The notes: generated by a model not told the origin, from the letters alone. A stretch of DNA of 64,000 nt from Erythrophleum ivorense (GCA_026724425.1 JAIUCV010000568.1:62001-126000); one strand, 5' to 3'. Numbered from the stretch's first letter, positions 50,101 to 62,010 are shown. Numbers and translations are program-made.

Positions 50101-50739
50101 TTGGACATCATGAGGCAAAGTGACCATTTTCTTGTGTTAAAAAAGGGCTAATGGGGTCCAACTTTGCTTCTCCTACCTCTAAGGCTCTATGAGCACGTGA
50201 GAAAGCATCAACATAGGACATTAAACATGGCTCAAATGTCTAACAACCCAGATTTGCAAAACTCACTCTCCCACACCAAAACATACACCATGCACATAAT
50301 GCCAAGATCTTAATATTCATACCGAAACTTGCTACATCATGCACTATAAGTTCAATTCTCATACATATACATTAAGTGCATCCATTTACAAGTGCTACAT
50401 CATGTACATCATTAAATTATATCCCTTAACATAACTACAAAATGGTGACAACATGACTCTTTACAATTTCTTCACTGAAATCCCTAGCTTCAAACTTGGT
50501 GGCTCTCATCTCTTGCCTCACTTGGTCCACCTAGCATGTTTGGATGGTGGAAAGGGAGAGTGAGATTCAAAGAATCTCAATAACTCATCTCTCATTCAAT
50601 CATACATAAAGCATGCAAACAAGTCTCACAAATGTATGCATAGGCATATTAGCATGTGAAATTATAAGAAAAGCATTTTCAACATTTGAGTAGGCCATAC
50701 ATAATATACAAAAGCTTGCCAAGCAAATGGATTAGCTTC

Positions 50740-50920
50740 ACCCATTCACTTGTGGATTTTGGACTTGCCTCACCCATTCTTTAAGAGGTTTTTAGACTCA
50801 ACCCTTACTCTTGGGAGTCAACCTCACTTTTAGGAGACTCTTTACTTTGTCTCAACTAACCTTAGGGTTCTTGGCTCATCCTCACCATGACTAAAGGGTT
50901 ATTGGCTTTTCCATACTTAA
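50740..50920 (-). repeat. LTR-internal ~30-bp minisatellite, about six units
   Basis: Minus-oriented units. The same run, slightly diverged, recurs at 63236-63390 in the LTR at the window end. Confidence 0.7.
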
Positions 50921-51644
50921 GCAAAGCAAAGCAATCACATAAAACATCATTGAAACACATAATTCATCATCATGCTAGCATACTTTTCATGGTTTAAAAA
51001 CATATATATACACATGCAAGACAACATAAGCACACATCTATGCATGAGAGAAGGGGGAGAGAGCTACCTTATTAGCTAATCCCAAGCTTTCCCTTTCACT
51101 TTGTCTCCTCCCTTGTTGATTTCACAATCACCATTAGATAGGAGTGTTTCTCTTGAGCCTAGACACACAAGAGTATATAATTACTCTCTTAACACTTTAT
51201 TCATAAAGTTAGGGATTTCTTTCTAGCAAATCCTACCAAGCATATAAAAGCTAGGGTTCTTTCTCTCACTAGAACTTCACCAACTATCCTGCTCTCTCAA
51301 GCTCTCAAAAAGGAAGGCAAAGAGGAAGAAGTAAGGATATGTGAGTTTTGGTCTTCTTTAAGAGGGGTTTTTCCACTCTCCCTCTTTTGGACCAAGCTCA
51401 AAACCCAACTACTTTCACTAACCAAACCATAGGAAGAGAGGACAAGGAAAGAAGATCAATATTCTAAGAGAAAAGCCATGCAAAACCTTACCTTTGCTTG
51501 TTCTTCTTTCTTCCTCTAGGTTTCTCTCTCCCTCCTTCGCCCTTTTCTCTGTCTTAGAGGGAGCTTAAGTCAGTTGGAAGGAGAAGAAATGAATTGAGGC
51601 ACTTTAATAAGTCAAATTCTCTTTTTTTACGCTTTTCCGGACTA

Positions 51645-51890
51645 ACCCTCACTATAGCGAGGCATAACCCTTGCTACGGCGAGCTCGTATCAGTCCCAGA
51701 CCCCTGCCTTCGCTACAGCATGCGCTACGACGAGCAACGCCCTAGTTTTTATATAGAGTGCCCGCACTCGCTATAGCTAGAAGCATTTTTGCTCTAGCTA
51801 GAAGGCACTCTCACTATAGCTAGACCATTTCTCGCTATAGCGAACAGGTACATTCGCTATAGTTAGGCTGTAGCTAGCAGACTTAGAAAA
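51645..51890 (-). repeat. Cluster of CTATAGC palindromic motifs
   Basis: About ten variants of CTATAGC, GCTACAGC or GCTACGGCGAG occur in ~245 bp, including the run equivalent to the TRIM target at 51831-51848. They mark one Lm subfamily only. Confidence 0.65.
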
Positions 51891-52284
51891 TTTTCAACCC
51901 TTCAAAAATTTTTAGTTTTTCTTTCTTTCTTTTTTCTCTTTTTCTTCTTTCCTTTTTTCCTGGTTGTTACACTTTGCTTCAAGAATATAATTAGCTTCCA
52001 TATGATGTGTCTAGGCCAAGAATAGTGATCTCCACCTTCTTAGGTATGTGAGGTCAAGGGAAAGGATTCAAAGCTTAAGGAAAAAAGTGTACAAATGCTA
52101 GCAAGGTTGTTTTCTCCACCTTCTCTTATGTATGATTGCTTGCTTTAGTTGTCTTTAGATATGTGTATGTGTATTTCAAGCCATGAAAAATGTTCTAACA
52201 TGAACTCTTACTCCATAGTACCATGATGATGTATTATGTTTCTAAATGATGTTTACGATATTTGTTTTGGTTTTCTTAAGCATG

Positions 52285-52450
52285 GTGAGGCCAAAAACCC
52301 TTAGCCATGGTGAGGATAAGCCAAGAACCCTTAAGATTGATTGAGATAAAGTAAAAAGTCTCTCAAAAGTGAGGTTGACTCCCAAAAGTGAGGTTAAGTC
52401 CAAAAACCTCTTAAAGAATGGGTGAGGCAAGTCCAAAATCTACAAGTAAA
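52285..52450 (+). repeat. LTR-internal ~30-bp minisatellite, about five units
   Basis: Plus-oriented units, with one unit copied next to a shortened one (two neighbouring AAGTGAGGTT phrases near 52370-52395). Confidence 0.65.
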
Positions 52451-55400
52451 TGGGTGAAGCTAATCCACTTGCTTGGCAAGCCTATGTATGCTATGTATGA
52501 CTTTTTAAATGCTAAAAATGCTTCTTGAATGATTGCATATGTCCATATGCCTATACATGCATTTGTGAGACTTATTTTGCATCTTTTATATATGATTGAA
52601 TAGGAGATGAGCTATTGAGATTCTTTGAATCTCATCCCCTCCTCTCCAATGTCTTAACATGCTAGGTGAAACAATTAAACAAGATAACGGAGGCCACCAA
52701 GCCTAAAAGAAGAAGATTAACACCAAAGTATATAAATATGCCTGGTTTTGCTTCCTTTTTAGCCATATACATGGCATATGATGTAATCCCTTGATAAAAT
52801 TGTTATATAACTATATAAGCATGTGTAAATATGTTAATGTATCATGTGTGAATGAGAGCTAAAGTTATATGTATGAGAATGTGCATTTGGGACATGTATT
52901 GGCCAACTAGCATCTTGGAAATACATGTATAAATGGAAGTGGAATGGCCAAATTGATATGCATGAGGTTTGCAACTATTTGGGCAGCTCATATAAGTTCT
53001 AATTATGCTTTTAGACTTGCCCAAAAGGTGCCAAATATTAAGGAAAATCATTTGGATATTTTGGTATCCTATACGGAGCATAAATTGACCATATTGGAAA
53101 CCTATACCACTTTTTATCCAAATGAGCTCTTCTTGATTTGAGATTTGGCAAGTAATTATAACTTGTTGAGAAATTTTTAGGAAGCTAAAGAATAAAATTT
53201 TTGGAGGTCTAGAGAATATTTGATAAATTTTCAAAGTTGGCAAAAATTCTGATTTTGGTCTAATGTACTATTCACTTGGTCTGAAAATGATTTCTATCAC
53301 ACAGAGCTCAAATGGTGTCCAATTGCCACAAAATTTTATATAGAGAAACTAGACTTTCCCAATGACTTGTGCCACTGGAAGCACCTCATTTGGAGGTCTA
53401 GAGAGGGAGATATGAATTTTTAAAGATTCTACCCATTATCAGGTGCCCCGACTAACCTTAAGTACTGTTTGATTGTGTTTCAAGGTCTAGGCATGCTTGA
53501 ACTAATCTGGAGTTATTTTTTCCCTCTCGCTAACAACCATAGGTTTCTAGATTGGTATCATTTATGTGGATTGGATTTTTGTGGAATTAATTGGACATTT
53601 TTTAAATTTGCTGCAGAATTTTGTGACAGCACCAGTGGACAGCCAGACCTCTAGATTTTTTGAATGTCAAATGTCTTTTGTGTTGCGTTTCATGGTTTGG
53701 ACATATTTTTACCATATAGTAGACATGTGTAGCTTTTCATAATGGCCAAGAATTCATGATTTCAAATTTTCTAGAATTAGTTATGATTTTCTAAAATTTG
53801 TGATAGAAGTAAGAAAATTCTAGCCGAAAATGCATATATGTGTTTTATGCTTCCCTTTGGTTTCCACGAGTTGTAGGCCAATTTTGATGATGGAAATAAG
53901 TTGTATCCATATAATTAGATATGAGAATGTGATACATGAGCTCACATGGTCCACAGGATACCGAACGAAAATTTTATACGCAACGCAACGTTAAATAATG
54001 CATTATTTTAATGCCATTATTTTGCCTCTTATGTGAGTTGTATGATATAAGGCATAAATTAGCATGAAATGAGATAAAAAATTATGGTGTTATAGCACAC
54101 ACTAACACATAACATCTCACTTAGAAACACTCACATGCACTCCAACTCGCATTGATTCATGCATGTCACTCATCTAACATGATCACCTAGTAGCCTTTTA
54201 ATCCATACACTCTCATTACACTTCACTTCCATGTAGCTCTAGCCTTTTAACCCATACACTCTCATTACACTTCACTTCCACGTAGCTGTAGCTTAGGCAT
54301 TTCACATAGCACAAGTCCAGCCATGTATTCCACGTTCTAGCTCACCCACATGCACACACTTTCATCTACATGCAGCACACACACTTACATGAAGTCACGT
54401 TACCATCACACACATGCAAAACAGTAAAGCAGCTTCACTCATCCACATCACTAGCTCACAACGTAACCATACTCCCACGTACATAATAATTTCCATAAAG
54501 CATGCACCTACGTCATTTACTCATTCATGCATGGGCACGTGGTTTAATAAAAGGCAAGGCTAAAGCTTCTGATCCAGGATAAGGGCTATTGCTCATACAC
54601 GTAGCCACATCCCCCACACTTCATACGTAACACAGTGCCATACACAAGAAGCTTAAATGGATACACAACTTAATTTCACGTTGATTCAAGCGGGCTCTTT
54701 TCTTCTTAACACATGCATGAGGTTCCACCAAATACACACATGTCTAGTTCGCTCCAAGGCACATTGAAGGGAGACACATGATTCAAAATGGACCCATTTA
54801 TAGGTATACATGATAGATACAAGACGAAACATTATTCACCTATGTAACACATTCAATAGTACACTCTGCATTCACTCAAGTTAATTCATGGGTTGCACTC
54901 ATACACACGTCAAGTGTGTGAAGCAAGAGCTGGCAACTGGCTAAAGAAAAAAACGCGAAGAGTGGAGATAAGAGAACAACACATGAAGAAGCTTAAAAGG
55001 AAGCTTGGGTTGAAGTTTAAATGAAGGAGTTGCATGAAGAAAAGTATGTGAAAAGCTCGAGTTTCATGTGCTGTGAACAAAAGCTGGAATTTTGCTATGG
55101 GTTAGACGGAAGAAGCTCTCATTACATGAACACCTAATACAGTAGTTGCATAAAGCTTGGTGGTAAACAAAAGTGAAGGAGCTAACATGAAAAGAGAGCT
55201 ACAGGTGAAGCCATGAGCTGGAGAATGTAATTACAAGCTGAATGAGCGAAGAGGCAGCACGTGGAATATTATAAAAGAAAATAAAGCAGGCCCACACTTA
55301 TAAACACATGCATGTAGCTATGGGGAAGTGGAATAAAAGAAGAAGCACGTGAAATTGGCATAAAAGGGACCACATGAAACTATAAAAAAAACACATGAGA

Positions 55401-56412
55401 AGGGCTTCCATTTAGCCACACACATATAGGGGAGTCCATAGAATAAAATACACCAATATTCCATCATCATTTTTCTACTCACCCTCCTTACCACACAGAG
55501 CCATTCCTCCATTATTCCATCTAATGAAGCATTAATTCTCTCAACTTGTGATTAGCTTAGAAGAGAACCTTGGAGAAGCTTGAATCTATGGAGTTACTCA
55601 AGGGATTTTGGGCTAAAAGTTTCATTTTATCTTCTTCCTTTCTATATCAATTTTAATTATTTTATTTGCTTGATTAAGCTTGTAAATGATTGAGATTGAT
55701 GTAGTTCATGATTGATGGCTAGTTAGACATTGATTAAGAGAGATATTGGCTAATTAATTGCATGAATTAAGTACTAAATTTTGTATTTTCCTTTAATTTC
55801 CCATGTACACCATCAAGGTGTTCAATGAAATGTATGAGTGAAATTGTGTGCTTGATTACTTGATTTGAGGATTTCTTGGAGTTTGGTTGGTTAATTAAAC
55901 ATCCTAGGGTGTTAATTCATAGGATAATTGATCAATTAATCACTCAATTTTAAATGTTTATTGATCCTAAAGGCAAGAATTAGTTATTTGGTGCGAGGTT
56001 GAGGTTTCAATTGAATATTAGATTATTAATCTCTTGATCCTTGAATGGTAATTCAAGATACTTTGCCATGAACATAATTAGAGATTCTTAGACCAGAATT
56101 AATCACAATTGAATTAGGATAAGGATAGTAGATACGAAGGGATGAATCCAAAGCTAGTCATAAATCTATCATTCACCCATTAGTTCATGCAATTAGGCAG
56201 CAATTAGGAACTTTATTTTAATTAAATTTTAGTAAGTTTAATTTGATCAAACCCCCTTAAATTAGATAATTCTAGGATCCTCATCCACTGAGAAAATCCA
56301 ATTGAATATTGAATTTCATTTTCAAGAGAGATGACCTAGGTTGTACCACTAATTATAAAATTTAATCCAACCTAGTTTTATTTTGAAGTTGCGCGAGACG
56401 ACCATCAGAGGT

Positions 56413-58800
56413 CCATAGAATTTTCCACAAATTTCTAAAATTCTAGAACTTATGTAGAATAGTCCCTAATACTGTTCACATAGTCAATTCTAATTTTTAG
56501 TAGATTTGAAGAGTCAAATGAACTTTAATACTCATGAAATTTGACAAACATATAGTTAGAATTATAAGCTTTCTAAGGCCACTAAGTTTGCATAAAAAGG
56601 AGTTGTATAAAGGAAATTATGAAGTTTTGAATTTAAGGGTCTTATTATGTTTGAGTACTATAGTAGCCACTGAGATTGTTTGTTCCATGAAACACAATAT
56701 AAGAGTAACCTAGTTTAGAAAGGAGGGCATATGATAGACTTGAACTTTAAATTCCATATCTTGGGCTACACAACTCCATTTTAAGTGATCTCAGTGGCCA
56801 TGGAAAGCTTGAGATGAGATCTATATGATGTAAAAATTTCATAAGCATCTAAGCTCATATGAAAACATAATGGATCATATTTCATGAAAAGTATCAAGAG
56901 ACTACATACACAAGCATACCAACTCATTCAAGCACTCAATTGCATGCAAGAAGTGGAGAGAAAGCTACTTTAGGCTTGACAAAGGCTCAAATTGCCACCA
57001 ACCCCTTGTTCTTATTTTTTACCTTGGTTTTCTACCATTTGACATGCACAACTTGGTGTGTTTGGATTAGTTTGGCCTACAAGTATTAATCTGTAATACA
57101 AATTACCTCATTTGAATCAATTTAAAGCCTTATTATTAAAACTTATCTCCACTTTAGTCTAACTTATGTTTTAGGGTCAATTTAGGCTCATTAGGAAGCA
57201 ACTTCCGTTTTTCTTCATCTAGGTCCCAATTTCCCATAGGCTTCATGCCACATGACCTCAATGGAACTCATTTGAGCCATTATATCAGGTAGAGGGGTCT
57301 AAAGCCAACTTGCTTCTTTACCCTATTTTAGGCCCTAAAATTTTTACTTTTATTCTAAGGCTTCTAAATTCAATCCATTGGTTTTATAATTATTTATTCT
57401 TCTTATCTAAGTCTTTTAAATCATTGGAACCTAAAAAAAACTCCCCCTAAGTGCTCCAAGGGTTCCTAGGCTGAGACACATCATGCATAGAGGCAACTTA
57501 GAGTCTTTTTGTTTCCTTCTTGGATTTTGACACATGGCTATATTCTCTAACTTCTTTTTTGTCTAATTATAGCTTCATATAGCTTAAAATGCCTTTCTAT
57601 GGTTCTAAATCTTCTATGGTTCATTTGAAACCCTAATTGCTACATTTTGCAATTAATAGGTTTTTAATTGCTTCCAATTACATATTCTTGTTTTTCATAC
57701 GTCAAAACCCTTGGTTTTATCTTCTTTCTATGCAAAACACACTCCCTTCATATGGTTCTATGGCTGGCCAAAACCATGGAGTAATGGAAGAATAAAGAAA
57801 TACAAAAATCCTCCATGTTTCATACCTTAATAACTTCCTTATATGATGGAGAATCTTTTGGTTAGCTTGCTTTCTTTAAACTCCTTCCTTCCTCCAACAC
57901 ACTAGCCATAAAGATGGTCCTTTCAAAGAACTAAAACCATCAAAAGAAAGCTCTTAAGGAGAGGAATCAAATTAGTAAAGGGAAAACCATGAAAGAGTGC
58001 CTTTTTCCTTACCTTCCATGCTTGTTATCCTTTCTCTCTCTTCGTTCTCTCTTCACACCATGGAGGTTCTAATTCAAGAGTTGGAAGTCAATTCTAATTG
58101 AAGAAGTTAGGTGGCATGGCTGATATAGAGCAAAAATGTGGTGATCTAAACTTTTCCCAAATTTTTCATTTTGCCCCTCTACTTCAGTTCTACCATTTTT
58201 GCTCATTTTAACTTCTGTTTTAGAACTGTCTTTTCCATACATAAGTTTAGGTCCTCTAGTTTATTAAAGACATTTTATGTGGTTTAAAACCATCCTAAAT
58301 CATCTAGTCAAAGTTTCAATCAACTATTTGCCAAAATTACACATAAAAAAGGTTTTAACCAATTTGATGGTTCCCATGATTTATAGGGCCTCTAAAAACC
58401 TTAATGAACTTAATTTTATCATTTAAAAATTCTTTCTTTAAACTTCTAAGGGTGTGTTTGTTTCTATGTTTACATGGGTCAAAACCACGTTTCCTATAAA
58501 GCCACAATCTGTTGCTTCTACTTTAACGTGATTTCCCACCATGAATCCAAACACACACTAAAAAGATACCCAAAATTATAGTTTCTATCACTGTGTTCCT
58601 TATTAAGCCATTTAGCTATTTTGGTTTCAATTTTGAGCTACCTTTAGATCCTTACCCTCATTACTAGATACTCTATTTATTAATCTAGCTCTATCTTACC
58701 TTATTTCATTTCATTTTGGGAGTTTCTTTTTATGATCTAATCAATTTTAGTTCAATTTTAAGAAATTCTGATCATGACAAGTTTTCCTTGATTTATATTT
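56413..58800. mobile_element. Degenerate Lm-type LTR fragments, right flank of element F
   Basis: 56413 to about 56660 continues the plus LTR interrupted by F, for example AATACTGTTCACATAG. From about 56700 the text is minus-oriented Lm, with AGTGATCTCAGTGGCCATGG, the GAAAGCTAC phrase near 56960 and the AGAACTGTCTTTTCCATA phrase near 58221. It appears to be the partner of the minus fragment near 29620. End points could not be set. Confidence 0.6.
58449..58560. mobile_element. Candidate MITE of about 110 bp
   Basis: The left end AGGGTGTGTTTGT and the right end CCAAACACACACT are imperfect inverted repeats (about 11 of 13 match). Sub-terminal CATGG and ACGTT motifs are also mirrored. It sits within minus Lm LTR text that continues on both sides. 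CTAA occurs at both edges, but a convincing target duplication was not resolved. Confidence 0.45.
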
Positions 58801-59919
58801 ACCAAATATCATTTAAGAGTGTATTAATCAAAGTTAAGACTATTAGAAGTGATTTTCATCTTTATACTTGTCTAAAAGGTCTCTTAAGTGTTCGTTATTT
58901 TTTTAAACAATATCCAAGCATGTCTAAACATGACCACCCTAATACCACCACATAGAGAATGACTTTAGGGGTTTTTATATACAAAAATACCTAAAAAGCA
59001 TATGGCACATGCCCCTATGCACCTCTCGAAGGTGTAGCCTTAAATAATAACCAAAAATGAAAAAAAAAATTATATGTGGCAAGTGCAAGCCATGCACTGC
59101 TATATGTGGCATGTCAAGTCATGGGCTACCACTAGTTTGCTCCTCTTCTCTTCCTCTTTCCATTGGTGCTAGGATCAGGCTAAATGGAAGTAGGGTCAGC
59201 CACAGATGCTGCCCTTAAGAGTGGGACTCATCCATCTTCTTTAACTTGCAAACTTGAATTATTTTTTTTAAGAATTTTCAATTTTTTCAATTTTAGGGGC
59301 TATATTTGGGAGGCCATGTCTCCCTTATTTCTTGTCTAAATAGGACAATTTATATATTATTAGAAAGCTTGTGGAAAGATCTTTCCAATGATGTAGTCTT
59401 GCATAAAGTTATAGCTTGAGGAGGAAGATACAGCCCTCGAAATTGAGCTATATGATCATAGTTTCCAAAAATCTCAATTTCAGGGTGCCTACTTTAAACA
59501 ATTATAAGTCATTCATCTTTTATCCATTTTAGCCAAACTTAGTATCAACAAAATGATCACTCAACAAGCTTTCAAATTGTATATGATTTATATCCAATGA
59601 TGGCCTATAGTGAGAATGCCATCCTTTGAAAGTTGGTTGTTCAATCACCAATTTTCAACAACTTCAAATCTGAAGATCTCCCTAATGGCTAATCCTATTC
59701 CTACCAGATTTCTACCATATAATCATCATTATATAGGCCACATAAGGTATGAGATTGGTGACCTAAAACAGTCTTTATCAGATTATGCCACTGGAGGGTT
59801 CTATGGTTTCATATATGAACTTTTTATTCATTTCTTATTCATACTCTCTAATTGCATATAATTGATGCAAGAAAATCATATAATATAAAACAAGGTAGCA
59901 ACATATCCGAACCAACCAA
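58801..59919. other. Leader-like AT-rich region next to the copia B primer-binding site
   Basis: By position this is the 5' untranslated region or early gag of copia B on the minus strand. No gag motif was recognised; the 83-aa plus frame at 59610 has no visible domain. Two phrases around TATATGTGGCA near 59073 and 59101 form a small direct repeat. Confidence 0.4.
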
Positions 59920-59931
59920 GCTCTAATACCA
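59920..59931 (-). other. Copia B primer-binding site
   Basis: GCTCTAATACCA on the plus strand reads TGGTATTAGAGC on the minus strand, one base after the LTR end TCTATCA. It differs by one base from the initiator-Met site at 10353. Confidence 0.85.
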
Positions 59932-59932
59932 A

Positions 59933-60356
59933 TGATAGAAAATTATGGATCCAGGTACTTACTATTGCAACAAATGCAGATCTTCTCATATCTCTGTCCC
60001 ACATGATTTAAAATGGAATTACCATATGGAATTCCATCCTTTTTGCCACAACAAATGCACATAGTCCATGGAGAAGTTCTCTTTTTGTATTCTATGTGTG
60101 TCTTTGTGTTTGGGAGTTTTTTCTTTTTAAAGAAAAGAAGATAATTATGTTTGTGTTTCATGATAAAAATTCCCTCCTTTCCTTTGACTACTTGTAAAAA
60201 TATAAATAATTTTTATTTGAATTTTGAATTAAAAAATCAACATTCAAAAATAATAATTTAATAATTAATTAATTAATCAACTAATTAACTAATTCTCTCT
60301 TTTTGGTTCAGTTCATGGATTGGATCAACCCATTAAGGGTGCTCCCTATTACAGCA
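59933..60356 (-). mobile_element. Copia B 5' LTR
   Basis: The minus strand runs from TGCTGTAATAGGG to TCTATCA, 424 bp, and is followed directly by the primer-binding site. It pairs with the LTR at 13675. The TTAATTAATTAATT stretch lies in its first third on the element strand. Confidence 0.8.
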
Positions 60357-60361
60357 ATTCT

Positions 60362-61320
60362 AAATGAACTCTTTGCTTATATCACGTCTTGTTTTGAAAG
60401 ATGTTGGACATTATAGTTTCAAATGTTAGTACACCAATCTTAATTAGCAAAAATGATCTCCATAATTAGCCATATTGTTAAAGAATTTTATCTATCATTT
60501 AAGGTGAGTAGCAGTACTCAATTGTTTGATGGCCATAATCCTATTAAAACCTCATGCAATTATTATCGTCCTAATTTCTTTTTATAATAAGAAAACATTT
60601 ATTACATTTTCGTAATACTAAAATTTTTTATGCTCCTTCTAAGTTTATTTTGACAAATAATCAATCATAGCTTAAATTTAAAATCTAACTTAACTATGAT
60701 TTAAACTAAATTATATGACTTTGACTGAAAAAGGATCACGTGAAAAAAATATAAATGATAATAATGCTAAGTGCTCACTCATGCAAATAAAGATTATCAA
60801 AATACCCATGCTCAGTGGGTATTTGCAAAAGCTTCCCTTTCAAGTTTGGATATGGGATATAAAAATGGGTTTAAGACTAGGGATGAAAAGTGTGTTACTC
60901 ATCCCACCCTAAACTTATAATATGTGTGTGTGTATGTGTATACATATTAGTTGCTATGTTCAAAATATGTATTGGTTGAGACTAAACAATTTTAAATTAA
61001 ATTGATTATGGATTGGATAATTTAACGGTTAAGACTTTTTTTTTCCTTAATGATTTTATAAGAATAAATTTCACATAGATGATTATCAAATTGAGAAAAA
61101 AATTACTCATTTTGAAATCTCTCTAGATAAATGACTTCAAGAATTTCATAGAGCAAGGAATGGGCATTAAACTTAATACTTGTAGGAGTATAGGTTCGGT
61201 AATGGGGAAAGTATTTTTCTCTAGGTTTAGAGCACTATAATTGTCGCACTTCCAAACAAGAGGAGTGACCAATACAAAACACAAGGTTAATCTCTGATGT
61301 GTTGTCAATGTGCTATCTTA
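60362..61320. other. AT-rich flank, no gene recognised
   Basis: Sequence outside copia B. No repeat of this window and no coding motif was recognised. It carries a TGTGTGTGT-type run near 60922. Confidence 0.5.
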
Positions 61321-62010
61321 AGATAAATAAAGGCCAGCAAGTGCACAAGTCACATAAATAATATAATGAACTCGAGTATGAGTGTTGATTCTGTGAACAT
61401 TAGTTACTTAGTAAAAAGAGGAAATATTACTTAGTTAGTTGTATGATAATGTACACCTAGTATCCTAAGTTTCCCTAGTTTCTAGGAACCAACTACGTAA
61501 ATATAAAAACAAACACCTACAGGGTACAAAATAAAATATATATATATATATATAGTAAAAAGAGGAAAGATTCAAGAAAAAAATTTAACACTCAAAAATA
61601 AATTAGATAAGACTCTAACCAATACACCCTTATAGTACTCACAATTTAACATCAACCTTCTACTCAATATTTGAAACCGAAGTGTTGAACTACCCCAATC
61701 CTAATCCCTCTTAAGAAGTCAAATCCAATATGCCTAAGTACAATTAGTCATAAGATCCATTAATGTATAAAGAATTCAAGTTTAATTAATGCAAAGATAT
61801 GAATATGAAGTGTTTACAATTAATTAAACTTGGTTACATTTCACAGAACACCTAGTAAGCACACAAGTCAACGGCACATGTTACATATTTAATTATCCTT
61901 ATGTAATGATTCAAAGCCAAATACATTAAGATTCATGGCATTAACAAAAGTTGTAAAAATTTTCATTAACACTTAAATTTAGCAATGATTTTTTTAACCT
62001 TTGCTAAATC
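61321..62010. other. AT-rich region, possible old gypsy-type fragment
   Basis: The phrase GGCCAGCAAGTGCACAAG and the following AACTCGAGTATGAG resemble a motif pair often seen near the ends of plant gypsy elements, but this is weak. A TA run lies at 61536-61554. No gene was seen. Confidence 0.3.

Larger units (their letters stand above)
49121..51971 (-). mobile_element. Lm solo LTR, CTATAGC subfamily, 2.85 kb, TSD CTTTG
   Basis: It starts TGTAACACCATC and ends CCTGGTTGTTACA; CTTTG flanks it at 49116-49120 and 51972-51976. It is the same subfamily as the LTR at 6064 and provides a paralogue of the site where the TRIM array was inserted. Minisatellite units lie at 50740-50920. Confidence 0.94.
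47528..54094 (+). mobile_element. Lm solo LTR, 3.71 kb net, TSD GCACA, containing another solo LTR
   Basis: It starts TATAATATCC (compare TATAACATCC at 23825) and ends ATGGTGTTATA; both terminal dinucleotides have decayed. GCACA flanks it at 47523-47527 and 54095-54099. Shared blocks with 23825 include TTTCTCCGTAAA near the start. Its text breaks at 49120 and resumes at 51977, with minisatellite units at 52285-52450. Confidence 0.9.
30571..56407 (+). mobile_element. Element F: non-autonomous Athila/Tat-like LTR retrotransposon, TSD GAGGT
   Basis: The element runs from a 5' LTR (30571-36769) through an internal region (36770-47139) to a 3' LTR (47140-56407). GAGGT lies at 30566-30570 and 56408-56412. 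The host LTR text reads through the two flanks. LTRs are 2572 and 2696 bp after removing nested insertions; the internal region is only ~1250 bp net and shows no gag, protease, RT or integrase motif. The 3' LTR is preceded by AAGTGTAGGGGAATT, the polypurine style of Athila/Tat elements whose LTRs start TGATG. It is best described as a LARD-like element relying on proteins from a relative. The primer-binding site could not be identified. Confidence 0.8.
47140..56407 (+). mobile_element. Element F 3' LTR
   Basis: It starts TGATGAAAGC and ends TTGCGCGAGACGACCATCA. An Lm nest at 47528-54094 splits it; net length is 2696 bp. The text after 54100 holds three CACGTG sites (54536, 55258, 55346) and the ACCTAGGTTG phrase shared with the other F LTRs near their ends. 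Confidence 0.8.
13675..60356 (-). mobile_element. Ty1/copia element B, 46.7 kb span because of nested insertions
   Basis: Two LTRs of one family face the same way at 13675-14037 and 59933-60356. Between them lie, in minus-strand order, a primer-binding site (59920-59931), a gag C-terminus (28063-28290), GAG-pre-integrase, integrase, reverse transcriptase, RNase H and the pol end (18229 down to 15190). Flanks are ATTAT (13670-13674) and ATTCT (60357-60361), four of five identical. The element is heavily mutated. Its size comes from a 9.8 kb LTR nest at 18230-28057 and a second nest of nearly 30 kb between about 29.5 and 58.8 kb. That all parts are one element, rather than two relics of one family, is inference from order, orientation and LTR pairing. 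Confidence 0.65.

Noticed and set aside
29493..58800. Exact borders for the minus Lm LTR around element F, for example a start at TGTAATTTAATACC
   Set aside because: No matching 5-bp duplication could be found near 58.7-58.9 kb and the ends are too decayed, so only approximate limits are given.
59610..59861. 83-aa frame starting MRMPSFESWLFNHQ
   Set aside because: Antisense to the leader region of copia B, with no motif. Kept only as spacer.
60715..60912. 65-aa frame with many Lys and Ile, possible peptide gene
   Set aside because: Length and composition are as expected by chance in AT-rich DNA; no supporting context.
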